Assembly (NCBI GenBank): GCA_963585895.1
Contig: OY757916.1
Coordinates: 25,272,005-25,336,004 of the forward strand
DNA length: 64,000 bases
Origin: Sepioteuthis lessoniana
Lineage: Eukaryota > Mollusca > Cephalopoda > Myopsida > Loliginidae
Reading direction: 5' to 3'
The notes below the pieces were generated by a model that saw only the letters and a list, made by a program, of their open reading frames with translations, was not told the origin of the DNA and did not search any database. Both the position numbers and the translations under genes were made by a program. Numbering within the stretch: position 1 is the stretch's first letter; each line of letters starts with the position of its first letter. Below are positions 12,858 to 23,421 of the stretch, in pieces.

Positions 12858-12985
12858 TGAGTAGAATGTGATAGATAGATAGATAGATAGATATGAGTAG
12901 ACTGTGATAGATAGATAGATATGAGTAGACTGTGATAGATAGAGAGATAGATAGATAGATAGATAGATAGATATGAGTAGACTGT

Positions 12986-13025
<40 letters not shown>

Positions 13026-13037
13026 TGAGTAGACTGT

Positions 13038-13069
<32 letters not shown>

Positions 13070-13086
13070 TCAGTAGACTGTGATAA

Positions 13087-13161
<75 letters not shown>

Positions 13162-13201
13162 TGAGTAGACTGTTATAGATAGATAGATATGAGTAGACTG
13201 T

Positions 13202-13265
<64 letters not shown>

Positions 13266-13277
13266 TGAGTAGACTGT

Positions 13278-13309
<32 letters not shown>

Positions 13310-13321
13310 TGAGTAGAATGT

Positions 13322-13393
<72 letters not shown>

Positions 13394-13545
13394 TGAGTAG
13401 ACTGTGATAGATAGATAGAAAGATAGATATGAGTAGACTGTGATAGATAGATAGATAGATAGATATGAGTAGACTGTGATAGATAGATAGATAGATAGAT
13501 ATGAGTAGACTGTGATAGATAGATAGATAGATATAGTAGACTGTA

Positions 13546-13576
<31 letters not shown>

Positions 13577-13828
13577 TGAGTAGACTGTGATAGATAGATA
13601 GATAGATATGAGTAGACTGTGATAGATAAATAGATAGATAGATAGATAGATATGAGTACACAGTGATAGATAGATAGATAGATAGATAGATATAAGTAGA
13701 ATGTGATAGATAGATAGATATATAGATAGATATGAGTAGACTGTGATAGATAGATAGATAGATAGATAAATAGATATGAGTAGACTGTGATAGATAGATA
13801 GATAGATAGATAGATATGAGTAGAATGT

Positions 13829-13888
<60 letters not shown>

Positions 13889-14056
13889 TGAGTAGACTGT
13901 GATAGATAGATAGATAGATATGAGTAGACTGGGATAGATAGATCGATAGATAGATATGAGTAGACTGTTATAGATAGATAGATTGATATGAGTAGACTGT
14001 GATAGATAGATAGATTGATAGATAGATAGATAGATAGATAGATATGAGTAGACTGT

Positions 14057-14112
<56 letters not shown>

Positions 14113-14124
14113 TGAGTTGACTGT

Positions 14125-14168
<44 letters not shown>

Positions 14169-14225
14169 TGAGTAGACTGTGATTGATAGATAGATAGATA
14201 GATAGATATCAGTAGACTGTGATAA

Positions 14226-14284
<59 letters not shown>

Positions 14285-14324
14285 TGAGTAGACTGTTATA
14301 GATAGATAGATATGAGTTGACTGT

Positions 14325-14364
<40 letters not shown>

Positions 14365-14376
14365 TGAGTAGACTGT

Positions 14377-14420
<44 letters not shown>

Positions 14421-14552
14421 TGAGTAGAATGTGATAGATAGATAGATAGATAGATAGATATGAGTAGACTGTGATAGATAGATAGATATGAGTAGACTGT
14501 GATAGATAGAGAGATAGATAGATAGATAGATAGATAGATATGAGTAGACTGT

Positions 14553-14592
<40 letters not shown>

Positions 14593-14764
14593 TGAGTAGA
14601 CTGTGATAGATAGATAGTTGGATCAATAGATAGATATGAGTAGAATGTGATAGATAGATAGATAGATATATAGATAGATATGAGTAGAATGTGATAGATA
14701 GATAGATAGATATGAGTAGCCTGTGATAGACAGATAGATAGATTGATAGATATGAGTAGAATGT

Positions 14765-14820
<56 letters not shown>

Positions 14821-14876
14821 TGAGTAGACTGTGATAGATAGACCGATAGATAGTTAGATACATATGAGTAGACTGT

Positions 14877-14932
<56 letters not shown>

Positions 14933-15008
14933 TGAGTAGAATGTGATAGATAGATAGATAGATAGGTAGATAGATAGATAGATAGATAGATAGATATGAG
15001 TAGAATGT

Positions 15009-15040
<32 letters not shown>

Positions 15041-15132
15041 TGAGTAGAATGTGATAGATAGATAGATAGATAGATATGAGTAGACTGTGATAGATAGACC
15101 GATAGATAGTTAGATAGATATGAGTAGACTGT

Positions 15133-15184
<52 letters not shown>

Positions 15185-15196
15185 TCAGTAGAATGT

Positions 15197-15252
<56 letters not shown>

Positions 15253-15290
15253 TGAGTAGACAGTGATAGACAGATAGATAGATAGATTTG
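10540..15290. repeat. GATA-based satellite with 12-bp spacer and higher-order repeats
   Basis: Runs of GATA (about 3-20 units) alternate with a conserved spacer, TGAGTAGACTGT and variants such as TGAGTAGAATGT and TGAGTACACAGT. Rare markers recur at fixed offsets: GATCGATAG near 11285, 12400 and 13931; GAAAGATAG near 11891 and 13419; a TATAGTAGACTGTAATAG spacer near 12001 and 13533. The offsets of about 1.53 kb (and 1.1 kb) show higher-order duplication. The very long Tyr/Ser/Leu/Ile frames on the minus strand are translated satellite, not a protein. Confidence 0.95.
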
Positions 15291-15500
15291 AACAATGTGG
15301 TGTAGACAAAATAGATTCATTTGTTCTTTGTTTAATGGCATATCAACCTTTATAGGTTATTTAATACCAAAGCAACCCTTGTAGAAGAACAGAAGAGATT
15401 CTATTTGACCCATAATTAAGGGATAAGGTATTTCATACATTTCACAATGGCATTCATCCAAAATTAAAAGTAATTGCTTAACTGGGGCTTGAACTCAGAT
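15286..15500 (-). repeat. Truncated SINE-C inside the satellite, duplicated copy
   Basis: It begins in GATTTGAACAATGTG and carries the SINE-C tail (TTCTTTGTTTAATGGCATATC) and body, then stops abruptly at GGGGCTTGAACTCA where satellite resumes. It matches 16266-16480 with a single difference that I could find, so it was carried by a recent duplication. Confidence 0.9.
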
Positions 15501-15651
15501 ATGAGTAGAATGTGATAGATAGATAGATAGATATGAGGAGACTGTGATAGATAGATAGATAGATAGATATGAGTAGACTGTGATAGATAGATAGATAGAT
15601 AGATAGATATGAGTAGACTGTTATAGACAGATAGATTGATATGAGTGCTGT

Positions 15652-15687
<36 letters not shown>

Positions 15688-15740
15688 TAAGTAGCCTGTG
15701 ATAGATAGATAGATAGATAGATATGAGTAGACTGTGATAT

Positions 15741-15779
<39 letters not shown>

Positions 15780-15791
15780 TGAGTAGAATGT

Positions 15792-15831
<40 letters not shown>

Positions 15832-15947
15832 TGAGTAGACTGTGATAGATAGATAGTTGGATCAATAGATAGATATGAGTAGAATGTGATAGATAGATAG
15901 ATAAATAGATAGATAGATTGATAGATAGATAGATATGAGTAGAATGT

Positions 15948-15983
<36 letters not shown>

Positions 15984-16004
15984 TGAGTAGACTGTGATAG
16001 ACAT

Positions 16005-16047
<43 letters not shown>

Positions 16048-16059
16048 TGAGTAGAATGT

Positions 16060-16103
<44 letters not shown>

Positions 16104-16275
16104 TAAGTAGACTGTGATAGATAGACCGATAGATAGTTAGATAGATATGAGTAGACTGTGATAGACAGATAGATAGATAGACAGATAGATATGAGTAGAA
16201 TGTGATAGATAGATAGATAGATATGAGTAGACTGTGATAGACAGATAGATAGATAGATAGATAGATTTGAACAAT
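15500..16275. repeat. GATA-based satellite, distal block
   Basis: It has the same GATA-plus-spacer structure as the main block. The markers GTTGGATCAATAG (near 14615 and 15856) and GACCGATAGATAGTTAG (near 14842, 15099 and 16123) tie it to the main array. Confidence 0.95.
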
Positions 16276-16523
16276 GTGATGTAGACAAAATAGATTCATT
16301 TGTTCTTTGTTTAATGGCATATCAACCTTTATAGGTTATTTAATACCAAAGCAACCCTTGTAGAAGAACAGAAGAGATTCTATTTGACCCATAATTAAGG
16401 GATAAGGTATTTCATACATTTCACAATGGCATTCATCCAAAATTAAAAGTAATTGCTTAACTGGGGCTTGAACTCACTTACTAAGATGTTATAGTTCAGC
16501 CTGTCAGCCATTACACTCCAGGG
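16276..16523 (-). mobile_element. SINE-C copy, full length
   Basis: On the plus strand it reads TTCTTTGTTTAATGGCATATC, the ACCCATAATTAAGGGATAAGG body, then GGCTTGAACTCACTTACTAAG and CAGCCATTACACTCCAGGGA, the reversed tRNA-like head. It is the parent of the truncated copy at 15286-15500. Confidence 0.85.
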
Positions 16524-16699
16524 ATTTCTCTTGGACAAAATTGGATTGATATGAATATGCATTTTTAATATCAACTAATATTTAGTAAATCTATAGATAG
16601 ATGAGTAGACATATCCATGTGTAATTCAATGGCCGAGGGATTTCGTTTTATATATCTTGCCTTTTGGTTTAGTTAGGATGAGAACCTTTCACTTAGTGC

Positions 16700-17115
16700 A
16701 TGGGTTAGTTAGGTGCAACATTAATGCAGATGTTCATGCGCATGCAGAGAGGATGTGTCATTCAGAGATGTCAAAATAAAAATCCCAGGTAGGAATTGAG
16801 ACCAGGGTATTTGGGTGATATCATGCACCGGTAGCGTGAGAAAAAGCAGTTAGTTGAGTTCCTGCCTCAGAAGAAGAAGGTTGACTTTCAGAGCTGGGCG
16901 AGGCCAGATGAATTTGTGCATTACAGGCACCGCGCATTGGTTGGGTTGAGAGCTGACGATGTAAAAGCAGTCACCATAGAAATATTGTGTCTCTCTCTCC
17001 TCATGTTGAAAAACCTTTAAACTCAAAAAGGTGAATAAAAGTTTTGTGCCTGAACCAATTTCGTGAATTTCGTGTTTTTAGATTCCCTATGTCTATTTCA
17101 TACATATTATGGCTA
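16700..17115 (+). mobile_element. U4 repeat, copy 1, LTR-like
   Basis: It shares GGATGTGTCATTCAGAGATG, AATAAAAATCCCAG, GAGGCCAGATGAATTTGTGCA and a late AATAAAAG signal with the reversed sequence at 63690-64000. The polyadenylation-like signal close to one end and the absence of coding suggest an LTR or a LINE 3' end. Termini and clade are unresolved. Confidence 0.55.
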
Positions 17116-17204
17116 TGTAACTCATGCAACTAAAGAGATCAAATTGAAACCTCAAGATATGAAAACTGAAGATATGAATTAACTGATATTTATATTATAA
17201 TAAG

Positions 17205-17292
17205 TAAGAGAGTAAAGTTAGCAACTGTAGTCGAGGGCGACCCGAAGACTTCTTTTTCAATAGCTACAACACCAAGGTGTAGGGGAGGGCAC
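17205..17292 (-). mobile_element. SINE-B 3' fragment
   Basis: It has GTAAAGTTAGCAACTGTAGTC, GACCCGAAG and CTACAACACCAAGGTGTAGG in the SINE-B order and breaks off before the tRNA-like head. Confidence 0.75.
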
Positions 17293-17317
17293 TACTCCTT
17301 CTCTTGGATTGTAGCAG

Positions 17318-17925
17318 AAGGTATTTTGGTTTGGTGTGCAATTTAATTTGACTCATAATTTCACCCAATCTTTCCTGGGCAGCAGAAATTGGGTAAGCTG
17401 CCAAACACATTCTCTTTGGCTGAACAACGCCGTCCAGTGCTGACGTCCCACTGGCCGTTCTTCAATAGCAGCAGCAGCATGGACACATGAGGGAACCTAT
17501 CTAATTTATGGATTCCTTGCGTCTATATCATTTAGACCAAGGAATCTCAGTTGAATATGAATTAGATACATTCAATACACCACCACAGGAACAACTTTAT
17601 GTCACCCCCAAAATTGGCGATGTCGATACGATGCCTTATTTCCTCTCTCAACGCCTAGCTCTCATTTCACCTCTGGGCTTTCTTAATGGAGATAACGCAC
17701 CAGATGCACAAAACTCACGGTGACTCCAAAGTTCATTTCCTCCAATGGCAACATGGCTTTTGCTAAACTACGGCGAACACAATCCCTCGCGCGTCCCACG
17801 ACAGGCGCTGCCTTCTCAACTCTATCATATCTCCATTTCGTCTCCTTACTCACAATCTTTCCTACGAAACTTGCAGCACAAAAAGCAAACCCAATATTCC
17901 ATGCTGCAAATAAAAACTATTCTTA
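17318..17925 (+). mobile_element. U1 repeat, copy 1
   Basis: It is colinear with 31197-31840. Shared blocks are GTATTTTGGTTTGG, ATTTCACCCAATC, AACCATCTAATTTATGGATT, CCCCAAAATTGGC(G/T)ATGTCGAT, CATTTCACCTCTGG and the end GCTGCAAATAAAAA. No coding frame is conserved between the copies. It could be an LTR or a retroposed sequence ending in an A-rich signal. Confidence 0.6.
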
Positions 17926-18204
17926 GAAACACATTTCAACAATCGGCATCTTACTTCTTCATCATTCCTTTATATATCTTAGAAACTCAGCGAGGAAGTA
18001 ACTAAACACACACAAACACGTTACAACCATTCCTCGCTAAAAACAAAACTTTCACTCGTTAAAAATAACAACAAATCTATTGCTAAAAATCTTTTGTTGC
18101 AGCCATGATTTTAAAAAAATACTATTAAGTTGCTTGGATGTAGGGAAGATTTTTAGTCAAGTTTCCGATCACCAAGGACTAATATTAACTTTAGTTTATC
18201 TGTG

Positions 18205-18440
18205 ATGTATAAACACTAGTGGGTAGAGTGTTTGCCAATGGTACGGGAGACCTGGGTTCAATCCCAGGTCACGTTATACCAAAGACTTTTAAAATGGTAC
18301 TTGATACCTCCTTGCTAAACATTCAGCAATATAAGGTACGTATCGAGGGTAAGTGGAGCAATCCAGGAAAAAGAGGGGCGGCCTCTCCTACACCTTGAAA
18401 AGGGAGCCAACGTCTACGGTTGCCAACTTTACTTACTTTT
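18205..18440 (+). mobile_element. SINE-B copy
   Basis: The tRNA-like head has GTGGGTAGAGTG and the B-box-like GGGTTCAATCCC. The body has TACCAAAGAC and AATGGTACTTGA, then AGTGGAGCAATCCAGG and CTACACCTTG. It ends in CCAACTTTACTTAC. Confidence 0.85.
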
Positions 18441-18499
18441 TATAAACACTGAACAAAACAGAAAGAAAGACAAAGAAACATTTAATAAATACATAATAT

Positions 18500-18665
18500 A
18501 CACGCAAGAATCAAAGAAAAGATTCACATAAGTATCACAACAGATATGCATGCAAGTATCACAACAGATATACATAATTCACATAAGTATCACAACAGAT
18601 ACCACAACAGATATACATGCAAGAATCGAAGAAAAAAATTCACGTAAGTATCACAACAGATAAAA
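18500..18665. repeat. Degenerate minisatellite
   Basis: Repeated ACATAAGTATCACAACAGAT and ATACATGCAAGAATC(A/G)AAG blocks recur four to five times with variable order and spacing. Confidence 0.75.
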
Positions 18666-19149
18666 TATGCACATATTGTGCAAGGAGCAACCAGTATAAG
18701 AAAGTGTACAAAAACGGAATCAGGCTTACTTGAGATTATTGGACTGTGAAATGGTCATAGGCATGCTGGCTTAACTGTATAAATGTTTGGCAAGCAACAA
18801 TATCTGTACTGTTCAAAGAACAGAGGTAAAAGAAGTCGAGAATGTCTTCTTTTTTTTTGTAATGTGACAGTCCATGTGGTCACTTTCAGGACATGCCTAT
18901 TCTCAGAGATAATTATCCATTGTTTCTTTACCATACCTTTCCCTGGCATTTTAATACGTTTGTACTATTAATGATGATCATGATGACAGCCATAATGGGC
19001 ACGCTGGTAATCATGTCTGAGAGGAACATAGTCACGACGTATCAGGTAACGATAATGATAATATTAGGAATAAAATTTGTATTTTATCTTTAAGTTCTCT
19101 TGTTACCATCCAACAGTTATTGATAGTATAATGTGATAACAGACACCAC

Positions 19150-19376
19150 ATGAATGGGGGGTATCATCATGGCATAATGCCTAACATGCATCATAGAAAG
19201 TGAGTTCAAACTCCACTCACAGTATTACTTTCACTTTTGGACTAATATTCGTGGGAAAGGAATGATCCCTTTTATTCTCCCAGATATGGAATGAATAGTA
19301 ATACTTGTGTTCTTCTACTTGGATGGCTTTGGTATTAAATAATCCACAAAAGTTGATAGGCTATTAAATAAAGAAG
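19150..19376 (+). mobile_element. SINE-C copy
   Basis: The head is diverged (GAGTTCAAACTCCACTCAC as B-box region). Then come CTTTTGGACTAATATTCG, GGGAAAGGAATGA and CTCCCAGATATGG. The tail GGATGGCTTTGGTATTAAATAA ends in CTATTAAATAAAGAAGCC. Confidence 0.75.
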
Positions 19377-19454
19377 CCAAATGAATGCTCATAGCATGAT
19401 CAGCTGCTGCTGTTATATCACTGATGACTATTCATTGATTTGGTTTTATTAAGT

Positions 19455-20028
19455 TTATTTAGGTTTGGTTTGGTTTTATGGCATATCAACTATTGTAGGT
19501 CATCTAATGCCAAATCCATCTTTATGAATTTACGCAGTTCCATTTCAAATAATTAATTTTAGAAAAAGTATATGGTTAAGTTCTATTTTACCTATAAATA
19601 AGACCCTATCAGGTGCTGATACTCCAAACCAAAGTCAACTAGGGAATGTTGGCAATAAAGGGGAACTTCACATTCCCCAAAGCTCCAGCATTACTGAAGC
19701 CTCACCATCAGATTGTTTAGTGTCATATCTGTAAAGTCTTTATATCTGAGGTAATGGATACTTGCTAGGTATGGACTATTACCGAGATGAATCGATAGGA
19801 TGGATGGTGATTAAAGACAGAACAAGAATGAACATCTGCTGCTATGCCTGGTACATTCCTTTATTGACCAAATCCCCCGGATGTGGTAGGGGCCGTAACC
19901 CCTGTGGCATCAGAGGTTATTTCCCTTTTGTTAGTTAGGATATTACAATATCCAGGACACTTTTTAGGAGAGTCTTATCCCTCTGCAGAGATGCAGTCAG
20001 TATATTCAGCAGCCCCAACTAACTGGGC
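19455..20028 (-). repeat. R1 copy interrupted by a short LTR-like insertion
   Basis: It starts at GGTTTGGTTTTATGGCATATC and ends in AGCCCCAACTAACTGGGC. The R1 block GTGTCATATC/CAGGACAC is split at 19730-19947. It lies head to head with the opposite-strand R1 at 20112-20367. Confidence 0.85.
19730..19947. mobile_element. Candidate short solo LTR (fossil)
   Basis: It is 218 bp with TGTAA and TTACA ends and is bordered by a perfect 5-bp duplication ATATC (19725-19729 and 19948-19952), inside an R1 repeat whose sequence is otherwise continuous. It has no coding content. A small TIR element with a 5-bp duplication is an alternative. Confidence 0.6.
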
Positions 20029-20111
20029 TTGATTGATCATTGAAGAGTAAAAAACAAAAGATCACAAGTCGACTTTTAGTGTTAGGACCATTCATTATTT
20101 TATTCTCCTTT

Positions 20112-20367
20112 ATTCAGTCTCTGCAAAGGGATAAGATCCCTAGCCAACAAGTATCCTGGATATTAAACAATCTTATGGTGAAGCTCTAGTTCAGGAGCTT
20201 TGAGGAATGTAGAGTATTCCTTCAATGCCATTACTCCCAGGTCCACTCTGACTCAGAATGGTAGTACCTGTTAGGGTCTCGTCAATGGATCAAATAGAAC
20301 TGCTTAATCATTAACTATACTTGAAATCATTTAGCTGTGAACAAACAAATGATTGTTAAAATGAATT
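20112..20367 (+). repeat. R1 5' part, inverted relative to its neighbour
   Basis: It has the reversed blocks TCTGCAAAGGGATAAGATCCC, TATCCTGGATATTAAACAATC, CAATGCCATTACTCCCAGG and GGATCAAATAGAAC. The 3' tail is missing. Confidence 0.8.
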
Positions 20368-20487
20368 TTAACCCACAAAGTCTGACCAGCAGCTAATGTT
20401 GCAGTGAAAAACTCACTAGAAATTATAAATATAATAATAATAATTAAAAACCTAAAATATCAAATCATGATATCTTCAGTTTTGGCT

Positions 20488-20703
20488 TCTTTGTTTAATG
20501 GCATATCAACCTTTGTAGGTTATTTAATGCCAAAGTCATTCTCCTAGAAGAACAGTAGTGGTAATATTCAACCCATAGCTGGGAGGATAAGGGGGTTCAT
20601 ACCTTTCCAAAGTGTATTCATCCGAAAGTGAACGTAACAGGAGTTTGAACTCACTTACTATATTTTGCAGTCCATCGCTTTAACCATTACACCACAAGGA
20701 CAC
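20488..20703 (-). mobile_element. SINE-C copy, full length
   Basis: On plus it runs from TTCTTTGTTTAATGGCATATC through ACCCATAGCTGGGAGGATAAG and GGAGTTTGAACTCACTTAC to AACCATTACACCACAAGGACAC, the reversed tRNA-like head. Confidence 0.85.
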
Positions 20704-20889
20704 CGACCTACGATCTCTTGTTACTTGTTCAATAACTGAGTTTTCTGTGTGTTCACAATCATCAGAGTTTTTTAAACCAAATAACCAGGAAGAAATAGAC
20801 AATAAACACCATGTTTTAACTTATTTCTTATGCTAAGGACCGAACATCTCTTCTCTTCACTTCTTCATTCACAGTGAATATTTTTCTTT

Positions 20890-21465
20890 TGGTTGGTTTT
20901 AGTTCTTTGTTTAATGGCATATCAACCTTTAGGGATTACTAAATGCATCCTTTTAGAAAGACAGTACATAAGTAAAGTTGGCGAATTTGTTGTGGGTGAC
21001 CCAAAGGATCCCTTTTTAAAAGCTACAACACCAAGGTGTAAGGGAGGGAGCTTCTCCATTCCCTGGATTTCTCCACCTTACCCTTGATCCTTACCTTATA
21101 ATGGTGAGTTTTAAGCAAGGTGGCATCAAGGAACATTTTTTGAGTTTTTGGTATGACTCGACCTGGGATTAGACCCCACTCTAATTGATCTTCGGGTCAT
21201 TGACCTTGAGTCAAGTCCTGTCTGGTGGAAGGTAGAGACAAATATTGGGATTAAACCCCAGTCTCCCGAACCATTGGTGAACACTCTACTCATTAGACCA
21301 ATGGCTCTGTAATGGTACTATTTAACCCATATCCTGGGAGATAAAGGCATTTATACCTTCACCAAGGGTATAAGTCAAAAAGGGAACATATTAGCTCAAC
21401 TAGAGTTAGAAACGGCTTAATACAATGTCATAGTCCAACATATTAGCCACTACACTCCTCACACC
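20890..21465 (-). mobile_element. SINE-C copy split by a SINE-B
   Basis: The tail side (TTCTTTGTTTAATGGCATATC to GACAGTAC) and the body/head side (GGTACTATTTAACCCATATCC to CACTACACTCC) flank a SINE-B at 20968-21312. Confidence 0.8.
20968..21312 (-). mobile_element. SINE-B copy with an internal extra segment
   Basis: It has GTAAAGTTGGCG, CTACAACACCAAGGTGTAAGG, the TTTTTGAGTTTTTGGTATGACTC region and GTGAACACTCTACTCATTAG. A segment of about 90 bp between two related GGGATTA(A/G)ACCCC blocks is additional to other copies and looks like a partial internal duplication. Confidence 0.8.
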
Positions 21466-21527
21466 TCAGCCACCAAAAGAGAAAAAGAAACTGAAGTACA
21501 AAATATACATACATACATACATATATG

Positions 21528-21990
21528 TTGTTATCCACAGACCGACTATTTTGTGGTATCACAACTCTTCAGACTTACGAGATGCTTCAAGCCGAGACTG
21601 AAACCTGGCTATGTCAGTTGGACATCTTACACCAGAGCTATCATCATTCTCACTATAAGTGAAGGAATTTTTTATGTATATCTTATACGTATATCATATA
21701 TGATATTGGCAACCTGGATTGCTCAATTCATGAGAAGAGCTATTGCATTTCAGCTTATGTGGCAGCCACTGATTTCCCCATGAGAGTGCTCAACTCACAG
21801 TGGGGAGAATATATATTGTAATCCATAGACAGACTGTTTCCTTGTGTATCATAACTCTTCCATGTGGCTAGACCCACACACAGATGGCATATTCTGTGGA
21901 CTCCTATATATATATATATATTGGGGTTCACAGAATACTCCATCCACACTTCCATCTGGAGTAGATAACTGTGCAAGTCCAGTCACAGAG
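21528..21990. repeat. Imperfect ~290-bp direct repeat with a hairpin
   Basis: TTGTTATCCACAGACCGACT near 21528 recurs as TTGTAATCCATAGACAGACT near 21817, both followed by TATCA(C/T)AACTCTTC. Near 21890-21950, CATATTCTGTGGACTCC and GGTTCACAGAATACTCC form an imperfect hairpin around a TA run. The family is unknown. Confidence 0.55.
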
Positions 21991-22065
21991 TGTTAGATAA
22001 AGCATACCAGGTTACTACAATTGCAGTGGAAGAGATGTTGAACTCTGTAAACTTCTCTTTCTTTT

Positions 22066-22544
22066 TGTTATATAACATATGACATGGATTTTCGGTTTGT
22101 TCCTAGTGACCCCGTGAGCGTTGGTAAGCTCTCACATTTTGATTTGTAAACAGGAAGATGACGGCACGTCAGGGCAGTCAGGTTGAACAGGTGTGTAACT
22201 GGAAAGGGATCACATGATGAGAACCACGTGGTCAGATTTAGACAGAGTGCAGAGAATCACAGTCGAGTGAGGGCCATGCAGCTGATCAGAGGCGTCTCTG
22301 ATGAGCTTGCAAGGGGGTGCAAGCGTGGCCCCCTTACTCCTGGAAGAAGATATGGGAAGAAGAAGTCCTCTCTCTGAGTATATGTCTCTCCACCCATCTC
22401 TCACACACCACAGAATCATTAACCCTTTCGAGAATAAAGTGTGAGAGATTTATTTTTATAAAGAAGTGTGTTCGTTCGTTCATTGAAGTTCGTAAATTAT
22501 GTTTGATTATGTTTCCGCTTTTATATGTATGTGGCTATACAACA
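22066..22544 (+). mobile_element. Solo LTR, same family as 3788-4417 (fossil)
   Basis: The ends TGTTATATA and TATACAACA are inverted copies of each other. The flanks carry CTTT on both sides (one base of slack on the left). The 3' third has TCTCACACACCA, CCCTTTCGAGAATAAAGTGTG and TTTTTATAAAGAAG, colinear with the LTR at 3.8-4.4 kb. It has no coding interior, and the small frames across it are not conserved with the other copy. Confidence 0.65.
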
Positions 22545-22852
22545 CTTTGGCTGCTGGATTTTTGGTAATTCTTCCACTCGTACCTCGTTACCATTCACTA
22601 TGTTAAAATTGTGTAAGAAAATAAAAATAAAATCTAATAATTTCACTCACTTTACTTATATCAAGAATTAAAATAATTTGCATACAACAGAAAGTTACAT
22701 GATGAAAATATATGAAGTTTAATCTTTTTAGTTATCAAGATGAAGTGATAAAAGCTATTTCTTTATTTCAGAGTATGTTTAAATTTCCCTGCTTTGTGGA
22801 TACATTTGGAAATAAAGCAAATATTCAATATTAATATTTCTTTTTAACTATT

Positions 22853-23420
22853 AGAGAGAGACAAAAGTTTTGCAATATTTTTGCAACATGAGGCACATTT
22901 TGGTGACACTGGATCATTTTATACTGGTCATGAAGGTGATGAACAACATTAGAAAGCACTGTGAAATGCTGGATCGCCTGATACTCTCCCTGTGCGACTT
23001 ATTAGATTTACCACTATATCTTGGAGTATGGCTTAGATGAGAGCCATGGTTTTAGGCCTATCTGATCTTTGTTGATTTACAAGTTTCTTGTAACCCAAGA
23101 AAAATTTCTTCAACCGGCTGGTTAAGCAACAGTGATTAACAATACCTTCACCTTGTGCACAATAAATATTTTTGATTTCTTCCATGGCATTCTGGCAGTG
23201 TTCAAACACATAAATCATAACTTCTTGAATTAGACTATGTTGTATGTTTATCTGTATGGCTTTAAAATCAAACACAGAATGAAGCAATGCACAACATGTC
23301 AGCACACCAACTACCATAATACTACCAATCAGAACTGGTATGTACCTCAACTTCAACTGTTTTGGTCATGTGATAAATTTGCTATAAACGAGCAAATAGA
23401 ATATTGCAAAACCTTTGACT
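22853..23420 (-). mobile_element. Mariner-derived short element, copy 1 (N-terminal HTH only)
   Basis: The termini are CAAAAGTTTTGCAATATTT and ATATTGCAAAACCTTTGACTT. On the minus strand it reads EIKNIYCAQGEGIVNH, then SRLKKFFLGYKK, like the first helix-turn-helix region of mariner transposases (GEG..HRTV..W.K.F). Transposase sequence stops after about 110 residues and the terminal repeat follows. Copies at 27.3 and 47.7 kb stop at the same place. Confidence 0.8.
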
Positions 23421-23421
23421 T

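Noticed and set aside
13070-15341. Very long minus-strand open frames (up to 597 aa) rich in SIYLSIYL
   Set aside because: They are translations of GATA satellite. Any GATA array is open in several frames, and the amino-acid pattern follows the repeat, not a fold.
10540-16275. Considered a CRISPR-like array because of regular spacers
   Set aside because: The repeat is GATA with a near-constant 12-bp spacer, the reverse of CRISPR logic (constant repeat, unique spacers), and the context is eukaryotic.
17318-17925. Considered a confirmed LTR
   Set aside because: No TG...CA ends or target duplication could be placed for either copy, so it stays unclassified.
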